A DNA stretch of 64,000 bases from FW021-bin31 sp964647485 (GTDB lineage Bacteria; Bacteroidota; Bacteroidia; Chitinophagales; Chitinophagaceae), in the NCBI GenBank assembly GCA_964647485.1, contig CAZYHV010000008.1:66191-130190 (forward strand). Reading direction: 5' to 3'. Position numbers and translations under genes: made by a program. The notes beneath the pieces are model-generated. The model made no database searches, was not told the DNA's origin, and saw only the letters and a list, made by a program, of their open reading frames with translations. Shown here in pieces: positions 18,865 to 27,057 of the stretch (positions are counted from its first letter, which is position 1; every line of letters begins with the position of its first letter).

Positions 18865-20115
18865 TTAGGTTAAAAAATATCCAGCGTGCATACTTGTTAT
18901 GCCATCTCCAAAATATTTGGTTTCTTCATCATTAGACAAAATAAATGAATGTTTAAGAGGTTTATTCAGAATGTTTTCTAATTCTCGAAGATGGCGGGTA
19001 TCTGAAGCGCCAATATGGTGTTTCTTTTTGATTTCTATAGCTACGAAATAACCTTCTGACTCCAATAACAAATCGACTTCTCTTCCATCTTGCGTTCTTA
19101 AATGCCACATAGAGACGGGGAGCTGATAGCTCTTAATTTGTTTATAAATTTCTGCAACTATGGCACTTTCATATTCTGAACCTGAAGGCGCCCCTCTTTT
19201 TTGAAGAATAGTTTGAAGAATGCCATAATCCATAAAATGCACTTTAGGAGCCTTAATGAGCTTTTTTAATGGATTGGAATGCCATGCTTTTAATATAATG
19301 GTCTGATAACTCAGTTCCATATATTGTATATACCTTTTGACTGTAGGCATAGAAACTCCAACCTCTTTTGAAATGGAAGAATAGTTAATCAGATTGCCTG
19401 TAATATTGGCCAGGTACTTTTGTAGCTTGACAAAAGGCTCCAAATCCCGAAAGGCTGCCAGATCTTTGACGTCCCTTTCTAAATAAGTCTTTACGTAATT
19501 GGCCAGCCACTCCCTTTTATCTTTTTCATCTAAATTTTTATGCGTTAATACGGGATAACCTCCGTATTGTAAATAGGAGTCGTAAGCTTTTCGTTTTAGG
19601 GCAAAATCCGTACTAAGATTGAAAGAAGGTAATCGTTTTTTTTGATCTTCTTTTTCCTCTAAGAAGTGGATTAAAAAAGATTTATTTATGGATGAATTAT
19701 AATGATCGGTAACTAATTCAGGCAAAGTCAATGGATACATTTCTAAAATAATACACCTGCCTGCTAAACTCTCTTTTACTTTTTCTAATAAAAGAAATTG
19801 GCTCGATCCCAATAAAATATATCGAGGAGATTCAAATTGATCATATACTGATTTTATACTCTCGATTAATATGGCCTCTTTTTGAACTTCATCTAATATT
19901 GCTTTTGGATAATTTTCTTTCCATTGCTCAGCAGTTAGCCTTAAGTAGGAAGACCTTTTTACGGGATCTTCTATAGAAAGATAAGTGTAATCAGGAAAAC
20001 AATATTTAGAACTTACCGTTTTTCCTACTTGTCTGGCTCCGGTAATGATTAAAATCCTTCCAATCTCTTTTCCTTTTTTTTGATCTAATATTTTTGATAT
20101 AATCCTTGATTTCAT
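18865..20115 (-). CDS. AAA-type ATPase with C-terminal DUF4143
   Basis: 416 aa P-loop ATPase. Walker A is ITGARQVGKTVSSKY (~27-40), Walker B-like ILDEVQ (~73), and sensor region ILLGSSQFLLLEKVKESLAG. The middle has a winged-helix-like block (NYSSISKEVGVSMPTVKRYIQYME) and the end the DUF4143 nuclease-like fold with GREVDLLLESEGYFVAIEIK, resembling a PD-(D/E)xK core (D, E, K in D-LLLE-IEIK). The family is widespread and poorly understood. It is convergent with PUL 1, and unrelated to it. A paralogue sits inside the CRISPR island at 32626-33801. Confidence 0.88.
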   Translation of the reverse strand: MKSRIISKILDQKKGKEIGRILIITGARQVGKTVSSKYCFPDYTYLSIEDPVKRSSYLRLTAEQWKENYPKAILDEVQKEAILIESIKSVYDQFESPRYILLGSSQFLLLEKVKESLAGRCIILEMYPLTLPELVTDHYNSSINKSFLIHFLEEKEDQKKRLPSFNLSTDFALKRKAYDSYLQYGGYPVLTHKNLDEKDKREWLANYVKTYLERDVKDLAAFRDLEPFVKLQKYLANITGNLINYSSISKEVGVSMPTVKRYIQYMELSYQTIILKAWHSNPLKKLIKAPKVHFMDYGILQTILQKRGAPSGSEYESAIVAEIYKQIKSYQLPVSMWHLRTQDGREVDLLLESEGYFVAIEIKKKHHIGASDTRHLRELENILNKPLKHSFILSNDEETKYFGDGITSMHAGYFLT

Positions 20116-20182
20116 ATATTTATGCTTTTTACCATGTCTGGTACCATAATATCAGCTCATTTAGCCAAAGTTACAAATAATA

Positions 20183-20263
20183 TTAAATATCACGCCGTTA
20201 TTTAATATTAAATTTTAAATATCACGCCGTTATTTAACATTGTACTTTAAATATCACGCCGTT
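20183..20263 (-). repeat. Three direct repeats upstream of the DUF4143 ATPase gene
   Basis: The motif TTAAATATCACGCCGTT occurs at 20183-20199, 20215-20231 and 20247-20263, exactly 32 nt apart, and the first two extend with ATTTAA. A partial fourth (AAATATCCCGTG) starts at 20267. They lie 70-150 nt upstream of the ATPase start and upstream of the GH20 gene on the other strand. Iteron-like or operator-like; period of 32 nt is three helical turns, so a repressor could bind all copies on one DNA face. Confidence 0.85.
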
Positions 20264-20389
20264 CTCAAATATCCCGTGCAAAAAGTTGAAAGGAAGAACA
20301 TCGGATTCTTTCCTTTTTTACCGGAGCCTAAGCATTCTTTTCTTATATTCGTTGCTGTATTTTATATAGAAATGTAACAATTTGAATAG

Positions 20390-22633
20390 ATGAGAAAAAT
20401 AACACTCCTTTTTATCATAAATATGGTCGTAGCCCTTCCTGTTTGGGCACAAAAAACGTCTTCTTATTCACTTATTCCCAAACCTACTTCCTTGCAGAAA
20501 GAACAGGGCGTATTTATTGTTGGAAATAATATTTCGGTTCAGGCACCGGAACGTTTTAAAGAAGAAGCCGCCGTTCTGAAAAAAGAACTGATGCTTTCTG
20601 AAGAGACAACCAATACTCCTTCTTCGGGAGCCATTTATTTTGATATAGACAGCCTTGAAAATAAAAAATTAGGTACAGAAGGTTACCGGTTGCAGGTTAC
20701 CCCTGATAAAATTCAAATCTCTGCTGCTCAAAAGGAAGGAGCCATACATGGTATTTTTACGCTTGTTCAATTACAAGAAATTCAAAAAAATCCTCATCAG
20801 ATTCCCTGTTTAAAATTGATGGACCGTCCACGATTCTCTTATCGGGGCATGCATCTGGATGTTTCCCGTCATTTTTTTCCGGTTGTATTTATCAAAAAAT
20901 TCATCAATATGATGGCGCTGTATAGGATGAACACCTTTCATTGGCACTTAACAGACGGACAAGGATGGCGGCTTCAGATTAAGAAATATCCCGAGCTAAC
21001 GGAAAAGGCAGCCTGGCGAAGTCATGGAAACAGATTTCATTGGAATTTGGGCGGAGATGAAAAGTTTTTACAAGAAGGAGATCCGAATGCTTATGGTGGG
21101 TATTATACCCAGAAGGAAGCAAAAGAAGTGGTGGAATATGCCGCTAAAAGAGGGATAACGGTGATTCCCGAGATTGAATTTCCGGCACATTCTGAGGAAG
21201 TATTAGATGTACATCCCGAATTGTCCTGCTCCGGGAAGAGAGACGGCACTACCGAGTATTGCGTGTGCAAGGATACGGTTTATACATTTATGAAAAATGT
21301 GCTGAAAGAAGTGATGGATGTTTTCCCTTCAAAATATATTCATATTGGAGGCGATGAAGCGCCCATGACCTCTTGGAAACATTGCAAAGCTTGTAAGGAA
21401 TTGATGAAGAAAAAGGGGTTTGCCAAAGTGGAGCAATTACAGAGCTATGCCGTAAAAAGGCTAAATAAATTTTTGGTAGCTCATGGTAGAAAACTGATTG
21501 GTTGGGATGAGATAATGAAGGGGGGACTTCCCAAAGGAGCCACGGTAATGTCTTGGAGAGGAGTGTCCGGCGGTAAAGAAGCAGCCAATCAGGGTCATGA
21601 TGCTATTATGACGCCGGGTGCGTATTGCTATTTTGACCATTATCAGAGTGACCCCAACACCCAACCCAAATCTAATGGAGGTTATATTCCACTTTGGAAA
21701 GTTTACAGTTATAACCCTGTTCCCAAAAATTTTACTGAAAAGCAGAAAAAACACATCATTGGTGTTCAGGCGAATATTTGGACCGAAGACCTGCCAACGA
21801 CGTACAGAGTAGAAAATATGGCTTTCCCCAGACTACTGGCATTGTCAGAGGTAGGATGGACCAATCAAAAACAACGTCAATTTAATGACTTCCATCGTCG
21901 TTTACAAGCGCAATATCTTTTGTTACAACGACAGCAGGTGAACTATTATCGTCCTTCCTATCGAATTCATGTGAAGGCACTTCCTAATTATAAAAAGAAG
22001 CGTTTTAAAGTGAGTTTTCTTACCGAACAATATGAACCTAACATTTATTACACCCTGGATGGGAGTACACCGGATACCACGGATCATCTGTTTACCCAAC
22101 CTTTTTATACCCAAGGACAAACTACTATTAAAGCCCTGATTTATAAGGAAGGAAAAGCGATGGACAGCGTAACGAGTTATACCGCCAATTATCATAAAGC
22201 TATTGGAGCAAAGGTGACCTACAAGAATGGGGGATGGAGCCGTACTTATCCTGCACAAAAAGCCACAACTCTTACCAATGGCATTACAGGATCATTGACT
22301 TATCAGGATAAGCAATGGCAGGGTTTTTTACATGATATGGATGTGGTAGTGGATCTAGGAAAAAGGATGAATTTACATCAAGTATCTATGCGGTTTATGC
22401 AACTTATTGGCCCCGGGGTCTATATCCCCAATCAGGTTCGTCTATTTATTTCTGAGAAGGGTCAAGAGTATCACCAAATCGGAATAGAAAAGAATGATGT
22501 TTCTCCAACAGATGAACGCTTACTTTTTAAGACTTTTCACTTTCATTTAGAAGGGAAACAGGCAAGATATATCCGTGTGAAGGTTAAAAAACAAAGAGGC
22601 TTTATGTTTACCGATGAAATAATGGTGAATTAG
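20390..22633 (+). CDS. GH20 beta-N-acetylhexosaminidase
   Basis: Exported enzyme removing terminal GlcNAc/GalNAc by substrate-assisted catalysis. Signal peptide ends in LPVWAQ (~21). Residues ~25-140 are the GH20b domain; the TIM barrel follows with RPRFSYRGMHLDVSRHFFP, HLTDGQGWR and the catalytic Asp-Glu pair in HIGGDEAPMTSWKHC (~314-327). After ~540 come a chitobiase C-terminal Ig-like domain (IYYTLDGSTPDTTDHLF) and an F5/8-type discoidin domain (~610-747). 747 aa matches Bacteroidota hexosaminidases. It stands alone between the ATPase gene and the CRISPR array. Confidence 0.94.
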   Translation: MRKITLLFIINMVVALPVWAQKTSSYSLIPKPTSLQKEQGVFIVGNNISVQAPERFKEEAAVLKKELMLSEETTNTPSSGAIYFDIDSLENKKLGTEGYRLQVTPDKIQISAAQKEGAIHGIFTLVQLQEIQKNPHQIPCLKLMDRPRFSYRGMHLDVSRHFFPVVFIKKFINMMALYRMNTFHWHLTDGQGWRLQIKKYPELTEKAAWRSHGNRFHWNLGGDEKFLQEGDPNAYGGYYTQKEAKEVVEYAAKRGITVIPEIEFPAHSEEVLDVHPELSCSGKRDGTTEYCVCKDTVYTFMKNVLKEVMDVFPSKYIHIGGDEAPMTSWKHCKACKELMKKKGFAKVEQLQSYAVKRLNKFLVAHGRKLIGWDEIMKGGLPKGATVMSWRGVSGGKEAANQGHDAIMTPGAYCYFDHYQSDPNTQPKSNGGYIPLWKVYSYNPVPKNFTEKQKKHIIGVQANIWTEDLPTTYRVENMAFPRLLALSEVGWTNQKQRQFNDFHRRLQAQYLLLQRQQVNYYRPSYRIHVKALPNYKKKRFKVSFLTEQYEPNIYYTLDGSTPDTTDHLFTQPFYTQGQTTIKALIYKEGKAMDSVTSYTANYHKAIGAKVTYKNGGWSRTYPAQKATTLTNGITGSLTYQDKQWQGFLHDMDVVVDLGKRMNLHQVSMRFMQLIGPGVYIPNQVRLFISEKGQEYHQIGIEKNDVSPTDERLLFKTFHFHLEGKQARYIRVKVKKQRGFMFTDEIMVN

Positions 22634-22706
22634 GTGAAAGTAAAGTTTGATTCAACTTTTAAAGACTGAATTTAAGTGGCAAATGCAACACCATGTATAA
22701 ATTAAT

Positions 22707-22772
22707 GCTTTAATCCTCGTTTTAGTGCCTGCCTTCCATTCGTCAGTTCAGGCAGGGATGTTCTTCTCGCTG
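22707..22772 (-). repeat. Terminal repeat split by a 29-nt palindromic insertion
   Basis: 22707-22727 matches repeat positions 1-21 with three mismatches and 22757-22772 matches positions 22-37 exactly. Between them sit 29 nt (22728-22756) that start CCTGCCT and end AGGCAGG, a 7-bp inverted repeat with a 15-nt loop. This is the leader-distal end of the array. The insert resembles short intergenic palindromes such as 60998-61021 in this window. Confidence 0.9.
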
Positions 22773-22808
22773 ACTACGGGGCATTGAGCGGAGCCGAAAT
22801 GCCCCGTA
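22773..22808. repeat. Oldest spacer is an almost complete inverted repeat
   Basis: The spacer between the split repeat and the first intact repeat reads ACTACGGGGCATT, a 12-nt centre, then AATGCCCCGTA; with the first two bases of the next repeat (GT) the arms are a perfect 13-bp inverted repeat. It looks like a genomic palindromic element captured as a spacer or inserted in the array end. Confidence 0.85.
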
Positions 22809-25800
22809 GTCTTAATCCTTGTTTTAGTGGATGTTCTTCTCGCTGATTCCGCTTCTCCGCTCAAGGAAGCTCTGCAATTGGGGTCTTAATCCTTGTTTTA
22901 GTGGATGTTCTTCTCGCTGGCATAAGCAGAGGCAGGTTTGCCTCGTAGCGGTTCGGTCTTAATCCTTGTTTTAGTGGATGTTCTTCTCGCTGGCATAAGC
23001 GGAGGCAGGTTTGCCCCGTAGCGGTTCGAGTCTTAATCCTTGTTTTAGTGGATGTTCTTCTCGCTGGCATAAGCGGAGGCAGGTTTGCCCCGTAGCGGTT
23101 CGATGTCTTAATCCTTGTTTTAGTGGATGTTCTTCTCGCTGGAAGTCAAGGAACCTGAAGGTTCCGAGACTGAAAGTCTTAATCCTTGTTTTAGTGGATG
23201 TTCTTCTCGCTGGAAGAGGAGAAGGGTTCTAAGGCAGACAAATAAGTCTGGTCTTAATCCTTGTTTTAGTGGATGTTCTTCTCGCTGGCCTTTATCGATT
23301 TTACTGCAGATAATGGAATATATAGTCTTAATCCTTGTTTTAGTGGATGTTCTTCTCGCTGAAAAATCAATTAATCATGAACACGCAAGACAGCAAAGTC
23401 TTAATCCTTGTTTTAGTGGATGTTCTTCTCGCTGATAATCAAAAAGAAAATAGAACAGGTACAGGATTATTGTCTTAATCCTTGTTTTAGTGGATGTTCT
23501 TCTCGCTGCCATCTCAAAAGAGAAGGCTGAAAAATACATGTCATAGTCTTAATCCTTGTTTTAGTGGATGTTCTTCTCGCTGTCAATGAAGCAAGAGAGG
23601 TCGGTATTGACGATCTCTGTCTTAATCCTTGTTTTAGTGGATGTTCTTCTCGCTGGTAAAAAGATACGATGTGAGTGATTTCACAGAGTCGTCTTAATCC
23701 TTGTTTTAGTGGATGTTCTTCTCGCTGGAGGCGAAAGAGGTCGGTATTGACGATCTCTCCAAGTCTTAATCCTTGTTTTAGTGGATGTTCTTCTCGCTGT
23801 CTTTTTATGAAAATTGCAGCAATCATCACAAATGCGCTGTCTTAATCCTTGTTTTAGTGGATGTTCTTCTCGCTGTATATACGACTACAACTCTTCCTCT
23901 TATGAGGATGAGGTCTTAATCCTTGTTTTAGTGGATGTTCTTCTCGCTGCACAGTATAAAATTCTTTTTATGAAAATTGCAGCAATGTCTTAATCCTTGT
24001 TTTAGTGGATGTTCTTCTCGCTGTGTCCACGCAGCATAAGCAGAGGCAGGTTTGCCTCGTCTTAATCCTTGTTTTAGTGGATGTTCTTCTCGCTGTAGGG
24101 CGATTTTGCCCGTTAACTCACAGTATAAAATTGTCTTAATCCTTGTTTTAGTGGATGTTCTTCTCGCTGAGCCAATAAAAAACCCCGACACGAGTCGGGG
24201 TGGGTGTCTTAATCCTTGTTTTAGTGGATGTTCTTCTCGCTGCCCTTTCCTGCAAGGTTTTACCTTGCAGGGAAGAGTGTCTTAATCCTTGTTTTAGTGG
24301 ATGTTCTTCTCGCTGAGCTGCAGTTAATAGAAGAATTGACTCCAACAGGAAAAGTCTTAATCCTTGTTTTAGTGGATGTTCTTCTCGCTGATATTTATAT
24401 AAAGTTTAATGATATTTTACTTTCTTGTCTTAATCCTTGTTTTAGTGGATGTTCTTCTCGCTGTCAAGAAGGGAAACCTTCATAGTTAATATAGTTGAGT
24501 CTTAATCCTTGTTTTAGTGGATGTTCTTCTCGCTGAGGTTTGCCCCGTAGCGGTTCGATTCCGCTTCTCCGTCTTAATCCTTGTTTTAGTGGATGTTCTT
24601 CTCGCTGAGGGTTCTAAGGCAGACAAATAAGTCTGCCGGCTGCGTCTTAATCCTTGTTTTAGTGGATGTTCTTCTCGCTGGCCCACTTAACTTCACAATT
24701 CATTTATCATGAAGAAGTCTTAATCCTTGTTTTAGTGGATGTTCTTCTCGCTGCATATAACAGAAAATGGGAAGAGGAATGGGATGATTGTCTTAATCCT
24801 TGTTTTAGTGGATGTTCTTCTCGCTGTATTAATCAAAAAAGCCGCACCGGACAAAAAAAACGGGTCTTAATCCTTGTTTTAGTGGATGTTCTTCTCGCTG
24901 ACCTGAAACAATGAAATGGAAGGATAAAGAGTTTATTGTCTTAATCCTTGTTTTAGTGGATGTTCTTCTCGCTGGCTGCGAAGTGTCCACGCAGCATAAG
25001 CAGAGGCAGGTGTCTTAATCCTTGTTTTAGTGGATGTTCTTCTCGCTGTCTCGTTATTTACGAGATAAGCTTAATGAATCTTCTGGTCTTAATCCTTGTT
25101 TTAGTGGATGTTCTTCTCGCTGCTCCGTTCGAAGAGCCTCAACCACAAGGTTCTGAAGTCTTAATCCTTGTTTTAGTGGATGTTCTTCTCGCTGTTCAAT
25201 GAAGGCAATGTCTACGAATTAGACTTAACGGGTCTTAATCCTTGTTTTAGTGGATGTTCTTCTCGCTGAAAAGAGGTGCTAAAGCTTAAGAGAATCGGTG
25301 GTAAGAGTCTTAATCCTTGTTTTAGTGGATGTTCTTCTCGCTGGATAAAACTTCAACAGGAAATCCAATTTTCATTGTGTCTTAATCCTTGTTTTAGTGG
25401 ATGTTCTTCTCGCTGGATGACATTAGACAACTATCCTTACGACAGAAATAAAGTCTTAATCCTTGTTTTAGTGGATGTTCTTCTCGCTGTATAATAACAA
25501 AAAGACCAAAGTATTTTTATATGGTGTCTTAATCCTTGTTTTAGTGGATGTTCTTCTCGCTGCTCTATTTCTTCTGCACCTGTGCACACTGAAAAGCCTG
25601 TCTTAATCCTTGTTTTAGTGGATGTTCTTCTCGCTGTGTGGATGCCTTTAACGAAGGAAATGTCTATGAGCGTCTTAATCCTTGTTTTAGTGGATGTTCT
25701 TCTCGCTGTTTGATAGACTTACTAAGCATGTAGGACTATTTAGTCTTAATCCTTGTTTTAGTGGATGTTCTTCTCGCTGAACATATTTCAATAAGGTATG

Positions 25801-26442
25801 GGAAAGAATACAAAGTCTTAATCCTTGTTTTAGTGGATGTTCTTCTCGCTGAAGTATAAAAAATGCCCACCCATATCTTAGTAGCATAGTCTTAATCCTT
25901 GTTTTAGTGGATGTTCTTCTCGCTGACACAAAGACTCTTGAGGATGGGACCACAGAGGAGTCTTAATCCTTGTTTTAGTGGATGTTCTTCTCGCTGGCCG
26001 AAGATAAGTAGGCAGTCGCTGCGAAGTGTCCACGTCTTAATCCTTGTTTTAGTGGATGTTCTTCTCGCTGTGCTCTAAGGAAGGTTCTAAGGCTGCCGAA
26101 GATAAGGTCTTAATCCTTGTTTTAGTGGATGTTCTTCTCGCTGGCTGCGAAGTGTCCACGCAGCAACAAGCAGAGGCAGGTGTCTTAATCCTTGTTTTAG
26201 TGGATGTTCTTCTCGCTGACTTAACAGTAAAACTTTTCAGTATGAAAACTCAAAAGTCTTAATCCTTGTTTTAGTGGATGTTCTTCTCGCTGCTTGTTTT
26301 TTTAGTATATATTCTACTTAAAGAAACATTGTCTTAATCCTTGTTTTAGTGGATGTTCTTCTCGCTGACATTAAAAGGTTCTTTTGTGGATTTTTGCGCT
26401 GTTTCGTCTTAATCCTTGTTTTAGTGGATGTTCTTCTCGCTG

Positions 26443-26531
26443 AGCTATTTTTATAATATATTAGTTTTCAATAAATTAACATTATATTTAAGTCTAAAAA
26501 GAATAAATATGAAGTTCATAAAAGTAATGTT
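26443..26531 (-). promoter_or_regulatory. AT-rich leader between array and cas2
   Basis: 89 nt, very AT-rich, directly abutting the last perfect repeat and the cas2 stop codon. It is the only candidate leader on the conserved side of the array. I see no TAnnTTTG box in it, so the array may be transcribed by read-through from the cas operon or by a promoter I do not recognise. Confidence 0.6.
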
Positions 26532-27017
26532 TTAAATAATGACTGTATTGGGTGGATCAATAATTTGATCAATATTTACGTTCTGTCCTATTAATTTCAT
26601 GCTCCTGGCATCGCTAATATTGATTGGAATCAGAATGATGCTGTCCTTGTTTTCATACATATCATTTATATCTGTCAGAGTGTTTTTAATTTCGTCAAAC
26701 ATTTTATGCTTGCTATGGTACAAAAATACTGATTTTTGAATCCTTACACAACCTTTTTTAATTAAATATTTAGATACCGCCGTTCTTACTTTATCGTTGC
26801 TGATATCATATAAAATTAAATAATTCATCGTTGTTGCTTTTATGGGTTTTGATTTTAGGATCCCTAAAATTTTTTGAATACGTTCGGGTAATGGAGCCAA
26901 CTCTGATATTTCTTTACCTTCTTCTGACGATTGATCCTGGTTTACGGTAAATCCAGATTGCTTTAATTGCTCCATTCTTTCTTTCAGATTAAATTCTTTT
27001 TTGGGAGGTTTGGCCAT
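26532..27017 (-). CDS. cas2: Cas2 with N-terminal extension
   Basis: Spacer-integration subunit that bridges two Cas1 dimers. The Cas2 fold starts at residue ~64: MNYLILYDISNDKVRTAVSK (metal-site Asp in YDIS) then KGCVRIQKSVFL, with a ferredoxin-like ending by ~161. The first ~63 residues (MAKPPKKEFNLKERMEQLKQ...) are a charged, helical extension not found in ordinary 90-100 aa Cas2. An internal start at that methionine is possible, but the frame is open, the upstream part is well-formed protein and the gap to the upstream gene is only 40 nt with the long start, so I keep the long form. Last gene before the array. Confidence 0.93.
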   Translation of the reverse strand: MAKPPKKEFNLKERMEQLKQSGFTVNQDQSSEEGKEISELAPLPERIQKILGILKSKPIKATTMNYLILYDISNDKVRTAVSKYLIKKGCVRIQKSVFLYHSKHKMFDEIKNTLTDINDMYENKDSIILIPINISDARSMKLIGQNVNIDQIIDPPNTVII

Positions 27018-27057
27018 TCTATATGTTATTTAGTTGTTGATTGGTTGGTAAAACAAA

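Larger units (their letters stand above)
22707..26442 (-). CRISPR. CRISPR array: 50 intact 37-nt repeats plus one interrupted repeat, 50 spacers
   Basis: The plus-strand repeat begins GTCTTAATCC, passes TTGTTTTAGTGGATG and ends TTCTTCTCGCTG (37 nt; first intact copy 22809-22845, last 26406-26442). All 50 copies are identical as far as I can read. Spacers are 34-39 nt. The degenerate end is at 22707, so the leader is on the right next to cas2 and the array is transcribed leftwards; on that strand the repeat ends in ATTAAGAC, a plausible 8-nt type III crRNA handle, just behind a weak ATCC/GGAT stem. Spacer content is unusual (overlapping sets, hairpins, sense-strand bias; see findings). Repetitive open frames across the array are artefacts. 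Confidence 0.99.

Noticed and set aside
22920..24570. Reading the tiled spacer contig as a complete tRNA gene because of its GGTTCGATTCC T-arm-like part
   Set aside because: The contig has no anticodon arm with a 7-nt loop nor a D-arm at the right distance; the acceptor pairing that can be drawn encloses only ~45 nt. It may include a tRNA 3' end or only a hairpin.
22861..26262. Many short open frames across the array with repeated peptides such as LNPCFSGCSSR, LILVLVDVLLA or REEHPLKQGLR
   Set aside because: They are translations of the 37-nt CRISPR repeat in different frames; each period is one repeat plus one spacer, and no start region or protein-like variation exists.
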